Source of the DNA: Oceanicella sp. SM1341 | Lineage (GTDB): Bacteria > Pseudomonadota > Alphaproteobacteria > Rhodobacterales > Rhodobacteraceae | Length of the DNA stretch: 64,000 nucleotides | Direction of reading: 5' to 3' | Assembly (NCBI RefSeq): GCF_003448965.1 | Contig: NZ_QRGC01000027.1 | Span: forward strand, 1-64,000 | Part shown: positions 40,526 to 50,528 of the stretch, one piece after another | Numbering within the stretch: the first letter of the stretch is position 1 | How the letters are laid out: every line of letters begins with the position of its first letter | Translations under genes and position numbers: made by a program | Notes under the pieces: generated by a model | Told to the model about the DNA's origin: nothing | What the model saw: only the letters and a program-made list of their open reading frames with translations | Database searches by the model: none

Positions 40526-42168
40526 AAGCGCATGGATGGATCACGAGAGGGCTGGCGCTTGTCGTCATCCTGAGCATCGCCGGGCTGGCGGGCATGGGCC
40601 TGCACGCCTTCCGCAAGGACCTCAGCGCCCTGCAGCGGGCCACCAAGGAGACCATCCTGTGGTCTGCCGCCCAGCTCGAGTTCGAGATGGCGCGGTTCAC
40701 CCAGGCGCTGGCCGAATACGCCGCGGACGCGCCGGACATGTCGGCCCAGACGGTCAACAACCGCTTCGACGTGCTGTGGAGCCGTGTCGCCACCTTCAAG
40801 ACCGGTGACGTGGGCCGCCGCCTCTCCGAGTACGATGCGCAGAGCCAGGCCGTGGAGGCGCTGTTCGAGGACATGAAGGCGGTGGAGCCGCGCGTCGTCG
40901 GCCTGCGTGACAGCGGCGCCCCGGCGGCACTGGCGATGATCCCGATCTTCCAGGCCCATGTCGAGCCGCTGCGCCAGCTCACCCTCTCGGTGCTGCACGG
41001 CGAGGAGAGCAAGGCCGCCGAGATGCGCGACAACGTGCGTGCCAGCGCGCAGATGACCGCCATCCTCAGCTTCGCCGCCGTGGTGCTGAGCATCCTCGGC
41101 ATGATCGTGCTCGCGGTGGAGGTGCGCCGGTTCCGCAGGCTCGCGGCCAGCAATCTCGCCCTCGCCGAGGACGCGGAGCGCGCCAACCTGGCGAAATCCC
41201 GCTTCCTCGCGATGATGAGCCATGAGCTGCGCACGCCCATGAACGGCGTGCTGGGCCTGCTCGCGCTCGCCAAGCAGCCCGGCCTGCCGCGCTCGCAGCT
41301 GCGCCTCATCGAGCAGGCCGAGCATTCGGGCCGCCAGATGATCGGCATGCTGGCCGACATCCTCGATTTCTCCGCCATCCAGGACGACCGGCTGGAGCTG
41401 CAGCCCGGGCCCTTCGCCCCGGTCGACCTTGCCCGCGAGGTGCAGGGCATGTCCGACCCGGTGGCGCGGCGCGAGGGCACGCCGCTCGCCGTCGCGACCG
41501 ACGGCGACTGCCCGCGCGAGGTGGTGGGCGACCTGCCGCGCATGCGTCAGGCGCTCTCGCATCTCGTGGCCTACGTGCTCAGCAACGCCGGCGCGCATGA
41601 CCTGCGGCTCGACCTCTCCTATGCCCGCGGCAACCTCGTCTCGGTGCTCTCCTTCAGCTACGGCGCGGGCGGCGCCACCTGGCGGCCCGAGCTCATCCTC
41701 GGCGCGCCGGAGCGCGGGGCGGACCAGTTCGCCTCCGACGCCCTCGGCCCCGCGGTGGCGCGCATGCTGGTGGAGCGCATGGGCGGCGAGATCTCGCTCG
41801 AGAGCATCGGCGACGAGCGCATCGCCGTGGTGGTGCGCATCCCCGCCGAGGCCGTGGTGCGCGACGAGACCTGCGTGCGGCTCGAGACCCGCTCCGCCGC
41901 GCTCGGCATGATCGCGCGCTCCTTCCTCAAGGGGCCGGACATCCTGTTCCACGAGGACGGCATGTCCCGCCCGGCGGACATCGTGTTCATCGAGGCGGGC
42001 GGCGAGGAGGAGCAGATCCAGCTCGCCATCGCCCGCCGCGCCTTCCCCGAGGCCCGGATCATCGGCCTCGGCCGGCCCGGCAGCTTCGAGGGGTTCGACG
42101 ATTACGTCGACCTGCCGCTGAAACCCGGTGCCCTGCAGTACTGGGTGAGCACGCGCATCGCCTCCTGA
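40522..42168 (+). CDS. Membrane histidine kinase with degenerate ATPase and receiver-like end
   Basis: 548 residues. Two membrane helices (about 9-29 and 181-206) enclose a 150-residue periplasmic sensor. The HisKA domain keeps the histidine in FLAMMSHELRTPMNGVLG. The ATPase domain is eroded: the N box reads HLVAYVLSNAGAH instead of NLLxNAxKF, the G1 DxGxG becomes SYGAGG, and the G2 GxGLGL becomes SDALGPAV. The C-terminal 100 residues look like a receiver in which the phospho-aspartate strand reads DIVFIEAGG, with a KP pair retained (LPLKPG). GTG start overlapping the previous stop (GTGA). It may accept or relay signals without normal kinase activity. Confidence 0.82.
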   Translation: MKAHGWITRGLALVVILSIAGLAGMGLHAFRKDLSALQRATKETILWSAAQLEFEMARFTQALAEYAADAPDMSAQTVNNRFDVLWSRVATFKTGDVGRRLSEYDAQSQAVEALFEDMKAVEPRVVGLRDSGAPAALAMIPIFQAHVEPLRQLTLSVLHGEESKAAEMRDNVRASAQMTAILSFAAVVLSILGMIVLAVEVRRFRRLAASNLALAEDAERANLAKSRFLAMMSHELRTPMNGVLGLLALAKQPGLPRSQLRLIEQAEHSGRQMIGMLADILDFSAIQDDRLELQPGPFAPVDLAREVQGMSDPVARREGTPLAVATDGDCPREVVGDLPRMRQALSHLVAYVLSNAGAHDLRLDLSYARGNLVSVLSFSYGAGGATWRPELILGAPERGADQFASDALGPAVARMLVERMGGEISLESIGDERIAVVVRIPAEAVVRDETCVRLETRSAALGMIARSFLKGPDILFHEDGMSRPADIVFIEAGGEEEQIQLAIARRAFPEARIIGLGRPGSFEGFDDYVDLPLKPGALQYWVSTRIAS

Positions 42169-42322
42169 GCCGCCGGGTCCTCCGGCGCGGGGGAGGGGAA
42201 TCCCCCCTCCCCGGGCTTTCGTATACCGAAAACCTTTGGAAGGGATTTCCCGTTCTGGTAGGAAAGTGATGTGATCCATTGCGTTCGGTTGCATCCTGCG
42301 CAGTTCAACGGAGTCCGGATTC

Positions 42323-43945
42323 TTGGCCGATACGACGACGACCTCGGCACTCACGCCTGAGCAGCTTACCGGCACCGGGGCCGCGCGCTACTTCGCGATG
42401 CTGGCCCATGACATGCGCACCGCGATCGGCGGAATCACCGGCAGCCTGGCGCTGATCGATGCGCGCGGCCTCGACGAGGACACCCGCAGCAAGATCGACC
42501 GGGCCACGGAATCGGCAGACCTGCTGGTGCGGCTGCTCGAGGGCGCGCTCGACGTGGCCGAGATGGACGCGCCCCCCAATATCGCCGCGGTCGAGCTCGC
42601 CGGCATCTTGCGCAGCCAGAGCCGGATGTGGACCGCGGAGGCCACCCGCAAGGGCCTGAAGCTCGACATCTCCTTCGACATCACCGCCCCCGAGGTGCTG
42701 GTCGTCGATGCCACGCGCCTCGGCCGGGTGCTGTCCAACCTGGTGGGCAACGCGGTGAAGTTCACCGACGAGGGCTTCGTGAGCCTGCGCGCCAGCACCG
42801 ACGAGAGCGGCGCCCCGGTGTTCGAGATCACCGATGCCGGGCCGGGCCTGCCGGAGGAGCTGGGCAACCGGCTGTTCCAGGCCTACGGCCGCCCCGAGCG
42901 CCCCACCAAGCCGGGCACCGGGCTGGGCCTGCACATCGCCAGCAGCCTGGTGATGCAGATGGGCGGCACCATCAGCCTGAAGAACCGCACCGATGCGCGG
43001 GGCTGCGTGGCCCGGGTGGTGCTGCCGGTCGAGACCGCCTCCGCCGAGCCCGCCGCGCAGGAGGAGCAGGGCGGCGGCTCGGCCCCGGTGCCGCTGCGCC
43101 GCAGCCTCGCCGCCGTGCCCCTGCATGGCGAGGGCGAGGAGCGCCTCTCCGGCCCCAAGCTGCCCGACCTGGGCGGGCTGCGCATCCTGATGGCCGAGGA
43201 CAACCTCACCAACCAGCTCGTGGCCGGGCAGATGCTGCAGTCGATGAACGCCGAGGTGACCGTGGCCTCCGACGGCGCCGAGGCGCTGGAGCTGCTCGAC
43301 CAGAAGCCCTTCGACCTGCTGCTGGTGGACATCGAGATGCCCCGGGTCTCCGGGCTCGACGTCATCCGCCACGTGCGCGGGCTCGACGACCCGCGCGCCC
43401 GCCTGCCGCTGATCGCGCTCACCGCCTACGCCATGCGCGAGCACCGCGAGAAGATCGCCGCCGCCGGGGCCGACGGGCTGATCGCCAAGCCGATCATGGG
43501 CATCAGCGAGTTCGGTCTCGAGATCCTGCGCCTGCTCGGTCGGCCGATGCCGCAGGAGCAGTCCGCCGCAGCCACGGCCCGCCCGGAGGCCGGGGTGGAG
43601 GATGCGGTGGTCGATCGCGGGGTGTTCGACGCCCTCGCCGAAACCATCGGGCCCGACGGCATGCACGAGCTGCTCACCAAGGTGCAGGAGGACCTGGAGC
43701 GCGTGGCCGCCGGCATCACCGAGGGCATCCGCACCCGCGACGCGGGCACGGTGCGCGCGCGCACCCATATCCTCATTTCCGTCGCCGGCGCCGTGGGGGC
43801 GAGCGGGGTGCAGCACCTCGCCGAGGAGCTCAACTCCGCCGCGCACCGCGACGACTGGGAAACCATTTCCGACCTCGGCACCCGCGCCGTGGGCAGCATC
43901 ACCGACCTGATCGACTTCGTCGCAGGCCAGCGCGCGCCCGGGTGA
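42323..43945 (+). CDS. Soluble hybrid histidine kinase (HisKA-HATPase-REC-Hpt)
   Basis: 540 residues, no membrane segment. HisKA histidine in AMLAHDMRTAIGGITGSL. The HATPase domain is intact (NLVGNAVKFTDEGF, DAGPGLPEE, GTGLGLHIASSL). The receiver spans about 285-405 with the phospho-aspartate in DLLLVDIEMPRVSGLDV and the lysine in GLIAKPI. The C-terminal Hpt domain has its histidine in RARTHILISVAGAVGA. So one protein carries all steps of a phosphorelay. Start is TTG at 42323 with GGAG upstream, because no better in-frame ATG precedes the HisKA domain. It lies 8 bp before the sigma-54 regulator and probably phosphorylates it. Confidence 0.88.
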   Translation: MADTTTTSALTPEQLTGTGAARYFAMLAHDMRTAIGGITGSLALIDARGLDEDTRSKIDRATESADLLVRLLEGALDVAEMDAPPNIAAVELAGILRSQSRMWTAEATRKGLKLDISFDITAPEVLVVDATRLGRVLSNLVGNAVKFTDEGFVSLRASTDESGAPVFEITDAGPGLPEELGNRLFQAYGRPERPTKPGTGLGLHIASSLVMQMGGTISLKNRTDARGCVARVVLPVETASAEPAAQEEQGGGSAPVPLRRSLAAVPLHGEGEERLSGPKLPDLGGLRILMAEDNLTNQLVAGQMLQSMNAEVTVASDGAEALELLDQKPFDLLLVDIEMPRVSGLDVIRHVRGLDDPRARLPLIALTAYAMREHREKIAAAGADGLIAKPIMGISEFGLEILRLLGRPMPQEQSAAATARPEAGVEDAVVDRGVFDALAETIGPDGMHELLTKVQEDLERVAAGITEGIRTRDAGTVRARTHILISVAGAVGASGVQHLAEELNSAAHRDDWETISDLGTRAVGSITDLIDFVAGQRAPG

Positions 43946-43952
43946 CGCGAGG

Positions 43953-45458
<1,506 letters not shown>

Positions 45459-45599
45459 GCGCGCGGGGCTTTTTCGGCCGGTCAAAAAACAGTCTTGCCA
45501 AGCCGTCGGAATTCATGCGCCATTTCGTTACAAGGTGACTCCCGCTACAGGGAGCGCGGAACTGCCCGCACCCGGGCGCCGAGACAGGAGAGATCAGAC

Positions 45600-46592
45600 A
45601 TGCTTCGCAAACTCATGCTGGCCGCGGTGGCGGGCCTTGTCGCCGCCGCGGCCCAGGCGGCGGACTTCAAGCCGGCCGTCGTCTACGACCTCGGCGGAAA
45701 GTTCGACAAGAGTTTCAACGAGGCCGCGTATACCGGTGCCGAGAAGTTCAGGGAGGACACCGGCATCGAGTATCGCGATTTCGAGATCCAGAACGACGCG
45801 CAGCGCGAGCAGGCCCTGCGCCGCTTCGCCCAGCAGGGCTACAGCCCGATCCTCGCCATCGGCTTCTCGCAGGCCGCCGCGGTGGAGAAGGTGGCGGAGG
45901 AATACCCCGACACCCAGTTCGGCATCGTCGACATGGTGGTGGAAAAGCCCAACGTGCGCTCGATCCTGTTCAAGGAACACGAGGGCTCCTACCTCGTGGG
46001 CGTGATGGCCGCGATGGCGAGCGAGACCGGCAAGGTGGGCTTCGTGGGCGGCATGGACATCCCGCTCATCCGCAAGTTCGCCTGCGGCTACGTGGGCGGC
46101 GTGAAATCGGTCAACCCCGACGCCGAGGTGTTCGAGAACATGACCGGTGACACCGGTGCGGCCTGGAACGACCCGAGCAAGGGCGCCGAGCTCGCCCGCA
46201 GCCAGATGGACCGCGGCGCGGACGTGATCTACCACGCGGCCGGCGGCACCGGCATCGGCGTGCTGAACGCGGTGTCGGACGCGGGCAAGCTGGGCATCGG
46301 GGTGGACTCGAACCAGAACGCCCTGCACCCGGGCCACATCCTCACCTCCATGCTCAAGCGCGTCGACCAGGCCGTCTACGCCGCGTTCGAGGACGCGCAG
46401 GCCGGCAACTACTCCACCGGTTTCGACGTGCTGGGCCTCGCCGAAGGCGGCGTGGGCTACGCGATGGACGACAACAACGCCGAGCTGGTGACCCCCGAGA
46501 TGCAGGCCGCGGTGGACGAGGCCGCGCAGAAGATCATCTCCGGCGAGGTCGAGGTGCACGACTACATGGCCGACAGCACCTGCCCCTACTGA
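45600..46592 (+). CDS. BMP family nucleoside-binding lipoprotein-like ABC receptor, copy 1
   Basis: 330 residues. A signal peptide (LMLAAVAGLVAAAAQAADFK) precedes the BMP/PnrA periplasmic-binding fold. Typical motifs: VVYDLGGKFDKSFNEAAYTG, GIVDMVVEKPNVRSILFKE, VGFVGGMDIPLIRKFACGY, ADVIYHAAGGTGIGVLNAV and GVDSNQNALHPGHILTSML. BMP receptors bind nucleosides for RbsABC-like transporters. No lipobox is evident, so it is probably periplasmic. The ATG at 45600 follows GAGACAGGAGAG. It is separated from the second copy by an intrinsic terminator. Confidence 0.93.
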   Translation: MLRKLMLAAVAGLVAAAAQAADFKPAVVYDLGGKFDKSFNEAAYTGAEKFREDTGIEYRDFEIQNDAQREQALRRFAQQGYSPILAIGFSQAAAVEKVAEEYPDTQFGIVDMVVEKPNVRSILFKEHEGSYLVGVMAAMASETGKVGFVGGMDIPLIRKFACGYVGGVKSVNPDAEVFENMTGDTGAAWNDPSKGAELARSQMDRGADVIYHAAGGTGIGVLNAVSDAGKLGIGVDSNQNALHPGHILTSMLKRVDQAVYAAFEDAQAGNYSTGFDVLGLAEGGVGYAMDDNNAELVTPEMQAAVDEAAQKIISGEVEVHDYMADSTCPY

Positions 46593-46616
46593 GGGCAGGA
46601 TTGCCTGAAAATGCGG

Positions 46617-46645
46617 CGCGGGTCCCCCCGGGGGCCCGCGTTTTT
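46617..46645 (+). terminator. Intrinsic terminator after the first BMP gene
   Basis: CGCGGG-TCCCC pairs with GGGGG-CCCGCG, followed by TTTTT (46641-46645). It separates the first BMP gene from the second, so the receptor can be made in excess of the transporter. Confidence 0.82.
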
Positions 46646-46732
46646 CGTGTCCGGGCCGCTTTTGCGTTGATCTTTGCCGCCGAACATACACCATCTGGTC
46701 AAAATCCCTCCGCCAGCCGCCCGGGAGCCCGC

Positions 46733-47710
46733 ATGAGATCTGCCCTCGCCGCCCTCGGCCTCGCGCTTCTTGCGCAGCCACCCGCGCCTGCCGTCGCCGA
46801 GCCCGCGCTCGTCTACTCCGTGGGCGGCAAGTTCGATGCCTCCTTCAACGAGAGCGCCTGGATCGGCGCCGAGGCCTGGAAGGCGCAGACCGGCGGCAGC
46901 TACGGCGAGTTCGAGATCGACAGCCCCGCGCAATCCGAGCAGGCGCTGCGCAACTTCGCCCGCAAGGGGTTCTCGCCCGTGGTCGCCATCGGCTTCATGC
47001 ATGCCGACGCGCTGGCCCGCGTGGCGCCGGACTATCCGGACACCGAGTTCGCCATCATCGACATGGTGGTCGAGGCGCCCAACGTGCAGTCGGTGGTCTA
47101 CCGCGAGCAGGAGGGCGCCTATGTGGTGGGCGTGATGGCGGCACTGGCGAGCGAGACCGGGAAGATCGGCTTCGTGGGCGGCATGGACATCCCGCTGATC
47201 CGCCGCTTCGCCTGCGGCTACGCGCAGGGCGTGGCCTCGGTGGCGGAGGAGGACGAGGTGTTCGTGGCCGTCACCGGCGACACGCCCGCTGCCTGGGCCG
47301 ACCCCGCGCGGGGCGCCGAGCTGGCCCGCGCCCAGATCGACCGCGGCGCCGACGTGGTGATGCAGGCCGCCGGCGGCACCGGCACCGGGGTGCTGCAGGC
47401 GGTGGCGGATGCCGGCGTGCTCGGCATCGGCACGGATTCCAACCAGAACGGGCTGCACCCGGGCCACGTCCTCACCTCCATGCTCAAGCGGGTGGACGTG
47501 GCGGTGCTGCAGGCCTTCTCCGCCTGGCGGCCCGGCGTGACCAGCCTCGGCCTCGCCGAGGGCGGGGTGGCCTATGCGATGGACGCGCACAACGCGGCGC
47601 TGGTGACCCCGGAGATCGAGGCCGCGGCGAAGCGCGCTGTGGCGCAGATCACCTCCGGCGAGGTGAAGGTGATCGACAGTGCCGAGCCCGGCGGCTGCCC
47701 CTTCCTGTGA
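46733..47710 (+). CDS. BMP family nucleoside-binding ABC receptor, copy 2
   Basis: 325 residues, a clear paralogue of the preceding gene. Signal peptide ALAALGLALLAQPPAPAVAE, then LVYSVGGKFDASFNESAWIG, AIIDMVVEAPNVQSVVYREQ, IGFVGGMDIPLIRRFACGY, GADVVMQAAGGTGTGVLQAV and GTDSNQNGLHPGHVLTSML. The two copies share most ligand-loop residues but differ near the N-terminus and at the end (this one ends AEPGGCPFL, the first DSTCPY). It is 115 bp before the ATPase gene, so it probably leads the transporter operon. The pair likely widens the range of bound nucleosides. Confidence 0.92.
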   Translation: MRSALAALGLALLAQPPAPAVAEPALVYSVGGKFDASFNESAWIGAEAWKAQTGGSYGEFEIDSPAQSEQALRNFARKGFSPVVAIGFMHADALARVAPDYPDTEFAIIDMVVEAPNVQSVVYREQEGAYVVGVMAALASETGKIGFVGGMDIPLIRRFACGYAQGVASVAEEDEVFVAVTGDTPAAWADPARGAELARAQIDRGADVVMQAAGGTGTGVLQAVADAGVLGIGTDSNQNGLHPGHVLTSMLKRVDVAVLQAFSAWRPGVTSLGLAEGGVAYAMDAHNAALVTPEIEAAAKRAVAQITSGEVKVIDSAEPGGCPFL

Positions 47711-47824
47711 GGCCCGGGAGGCGGCGTTCCGCAGCGTCAGGGAAACCGCGCCGCGGGAGGGGGCCTTCACCGATCGCGCGCGAGGCAATAAGCTCGGCGC
47801 CATGACAAATCCAGCGGAGGGGGC

Positions 47825-49342
47825 ATGAGCCAGCCTGCCATCGAACTCGTCGGGGTCGACAAGAGCTTCGGCCCGGTCCACGCCAATCGCGACATCCACC
47901 TGAAGGTGGAGAAGGGCACGATCCACGGCATCATCGGCGAGAACGGCGCCGGCAAGTCGACGCTGATGTCGATCCTCTACGGCTTCTACCAGGCCGACCG
48001 CGGCCGGATCCTGGTGAACGGGCGCGAGGTGAAGATCCGCGACAGCCAGGCGGCCATCGGCCTCGGCATCGGCATGGTCCACCAGCATTTCATGCTGGTG
48101 GAGCCCTTCACCGTGCTGGAGAACGTGATGCTTGGCGTGGAGGGCGGCGCGCTGCTCGGCCCCGGCCGCCGCGCCGCGCGCGCCGAGCTGCGCCGGCTGG
48201 AGGAGGAATACGACCTGCGCGTGGACCCCGACGCGGTGGTGGGCGAGCTGCCCGTGGGCCTGCAGCAGCGCGTGGAGATCCTCAAGGCGCTCTACCGCGG
48301 CGCGGAGGTGCTGATCCTCGACGAGCCCACCGGCGTGCTCACGCCGGAGGAGGCGGACCATCTGTTCCGCATCCTCGCGCGGCTGCGGGCGGAGGGGAAG
48401 ACCATCCTGCTCATCACCCACAAGCTGCGCGAGATCATGGCCATCACCGACACCGTGAGCGTGATGCGCCAGGGCGAGATGGTGGCCTCGCGCCGCACCG
48501 CCGAGACCGGGGTGGAGGAGCTGGCCGAGCTGATGGTGGGCCGGCGGGTGCTGCTGCGCGTGGAGAAGGGCGCCGCCGCCCCGGGCGTGGTGCGCCTCGC
48601 CGTCGAGGGGGTGTCGCTGAAGGACGCCCAGGGCGTCACCCGGCTCGACGACGTGAGCCTCGAGGTGCGGGCGGGCGAGATCGTCGGCATTGCCGGGGTG
48701 TCGGGCAACGGCCAGTCGGAGCTGCTCGAGGTGCTCTCGGGTATCCGCGCGCCGAGCGAGGGCCGGGTGCTGCTCGCCGGTGCCGATGCCACGGGGCGCG
48801 ACCCGGCCTGGATGCGCAGCCACCGCCTCGCCCATGTGCCGGAGGACCGCCACCGCGCCGGGCTGGTGACGAAGTTCCAGGCCCGGGAGAACGTGATGCT
48901 CGGCTACCAGCGCGCGCCTGATTACGGCGAGGGCGCGCTGATCGACCGCGCGGCGCTGCTGGAGGCCACGCGCCGGCACATGGAGGATTTCGACGTCCGC
49001 CCGCCCGACCCCTTCCTGAAGGCGGCGAATTTCTCCGGCGGCAACCAGCAGAAGATCGTGCTCGCCCGCGAGATCGAGCGCGACCCCGACGTGCTCCTCG
49101 TCGGCCAGCCCACCCGCGGCGTCGACGTGGGCGCCATCGAGGCCATCCACCGCCGCCTGATTGCGCTGCGCGACGCGGGCAAGGCTATCCTGCTGGTCTC
49201 GGTCGAGCTCGACGAGATCCGCGCCCTCTCCGACCGCGTGCTGGTGATGTGCGGCGGCGTGATCGTGGGCGAGGTCTCGCCCGACGCGCCGGAGGGCGAG
49301 ATCGGCCTGATGATGTCCGGTGTGGGCGGAGACGCGGCATGA
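47825..49342 (+). CDS. Nucleoside ABC transporter ATP-binding protein (two ATPase domains)
   Basis: 505 residues with two fused ABC domains, the form used by RbsA-like and nucleoside (NupO-type) importers. First domain: Walker A GENGAGKST, signature LPVGLQQRVEI, Walker B LILDEPTGVLTPEE. Second domain: a less regular nucleotide loop ISGVSGNGQSE-like sequence (AGVSGNGQSELLE), signature FSGGNQQKIVLARE and Walker B-like VLLVGQPTRGVDVG. The second site has lost the standard Walker A lysine, as in this subfamily. GGAGGGGGC precedes the ATG. Its stop overlaps the start of a 29-aa gene. Confidence 0.94.
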   Translation: MSQPAIELVGVDKSFGPVHANRDIHLKVEKGTIHGIIGENGAGKSTLMSILYGFYQADRGRILVNGREVKIRDSQAAIGLGIGMVHQHFMLVEPFTVLENVMLGVEGGALLGPGRRAARAELRRLEEEYDLRVDPDAVVGELPVGLQQRVEILKALYRGAEVLILDEPTGVLTPEEADHLFRILARLRAEGKTILLITHKLREIMAITDTVSVMRQGEMVASRRTAETGVEELAELMVGRRVLLRVEKGAAAPGVVRLAVEGVSLKDAQGVTRLDDVSLEVRAGEIVGIAGVSGNGQSELLEVLSGIRAPSEGRVLLAGADATGRDPAWMRSHRLAHVPEDRHRAGLVTKFQARENVMLGYQRAPDYGEGALIDRAALLEATRRHMEDFDVRPPDPFLKAANFSGGNQQKIVLAREIERDPDVLLVGQPTRGVDVGAIEAIHRRLIALRDAGKAILLVSVELDEIRALSDRVLVMCGGVIVGEVSPDAPEGEIGLMMSGVGGDAA

Positions 49343-49428
49343 GCGCGGGGCGCAGCGAGAGCCTGGCGGCGCGGGACGGCCGCGGCTTGAAGGAGTATCA
49401 GGAGAGCATGGTGGAGGCCGTCGCATGA
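49339..49428 (+). CDS. 29-aa peptide gene coupled between ATPase and permease
   Basis: A 29-codon frame starting MSAGRSESLAARD and ending KEYQESMVEAVA. Its ATG overlaps the ATPase stop as ATGA (49339-49342), and its stop overlaps the permease start as ATGA (49425-49428). A frame that fits exactly between two coupled genes with the same 4-bp overlap as the rest of the operon is unlikely by chance. The GGAG before the second ATG serves the permease. It has no membrane segment and no known family. It may be a real small subunit, or only a coupling device that keeps ribosomes moving from ATPase to permease. Confidence 0.55.
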   Translation: MSAGRSESLAARDGRGLKEYQESMVEAVA

Positions 49429-50528
49429 ACACCCTGCCGAAATGGGTCGAATACGGGTTGCTGCCGGCGGTGAACCTTGCCGTGGCCTTCCTCGTCGCCG
49501 GGCTGGTGGTGCTGATGATCGGGGAGAACCCGCTGGAGGCGGTGCGGCTCATCGTCTACGGTGCCTTCGGCTATGGCGAGGGCATCGGCTTCACGCTCTA
49601 TTACGCCACGAACTTCATATTCACCGGGCTCGCCGTGGCGGTGGCCTTCCATGCCAGCCAGTTCAACATCGGCGGCGAGGGGCAGGCCTATGTCGGCGGG
49701 CTGGGGGCGGGGCTCGTGTGCCTCGCGCTCGACCGCTACCTGTCTTGGTGGACCATCCTGCCCTTCGCCATGCTGGGCGGCGCGCTCTTCGGCTGCGTCT
49801 GGGGGGCGATCCCGGGCTGGTTACAGGCCCGGCGCGGCGCGCATGTCGTGATCACCACCATCATGTTCAACTACATCGCCGCCTCGATGATGAGCTATCT
49901 CATTGTGAACCACCTCAAGGTGCAGGGCGATGCCTCCGTGCAGTCGCGCACCTTCGAGGCGGATGCGCGGCTGCCGCATCTCGAGGGGCTGATGGGGCTC
50001 TTCGGGCAGGACATCGGCGGCGCGCCGCTCAACATCATGTTCCTGATCGCGCTCGTCGCGGCGGTGCTGGTGTGGGTGCTGATCTGGCGCACCAAGCTGG
50101 GCTACGAGATCCGCGTCTTCGGGGCGAACCCGGACGCGGCGCGATATGCCGGCATCTCGGCCACGCGCATCATCGTCACGGTGATGGCGCTCTCGGGCGC
50201 GCTCGCGGGGCTGATGGCGCTCAACCCGGTGATGGGCGAGCAGAACCGCATCTTCCTCGACATCCCCGGCGGCGCCGGCTTCGTGGGCATCGCCGTGGCG
50301 CTGATGGGGCGGGCGCACCCGGTGGGCATCGTGCTCGCGGCCCTGCTCTTCGGCGTGCTCTACCAGGGCGGTGCGGAGCTGGCCTTCGACATGCCCAAGA
50401 TCAGCCGTGACATGGTGGTGCTGATCCAGGGCCTCGCCATCCTCTTCGCGGGGGCGCTGGAATACATGTTCCGCCCGGCCATGGTGCGGATCTTCGCGCG
50501 CAAGAAGGGAGGTGCGGCATGGACCTGA
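49425..50528 (+). CDS. Nucleoside ABC transporter permease, first
   Basis: 367 residues of the BPD_transp_2 permease family (NupP-like), with about nine membrane helices. Features: the N-terminal helix LLPAVNLAVAFLVAGLVVLM, FHASQFNIGGEGQAYVGGLG, and the EAA-like coupling region YEIRVFGANPDAARYAGISA facing the ATPase. It forms the channel with the next gene. The ATG at 49425 overlaps the small gene's stop. It overlaps the second permease by 10 bp. Confidence 0.93.
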   Translation: MNTLPKWVEYGLLPAVNLAVAFLVAGLVVLMIGENPLEAVRLIVYGAFGYGEGIGFTLYYATNFIFTGLAVAVAFHASQFNIGGEGQAYVGGLGAGLVCLALDRYLSWWTILPFAMLGGALFGCVWGAIPGWLQARRGAHVVITTIMFNYIAASMMSYLIVNHLKVQGDASVQSRTFEADARLPHLEGLMGLFGQDIGGAPLNIMFLIALVAAVLVWVLIWRTKLGYEIRVFGANPDAARYAGISATRIIVTVMALSGALAGLMALNPVMGEQNRIFLDIPGGAGFVGIAVALMGRAHPVGIVLAALLFGVLYQGGAELAFDMPKISRDMVVLIQGLAILFAGALEYMFRPAMVRIFARKKGGAAWT

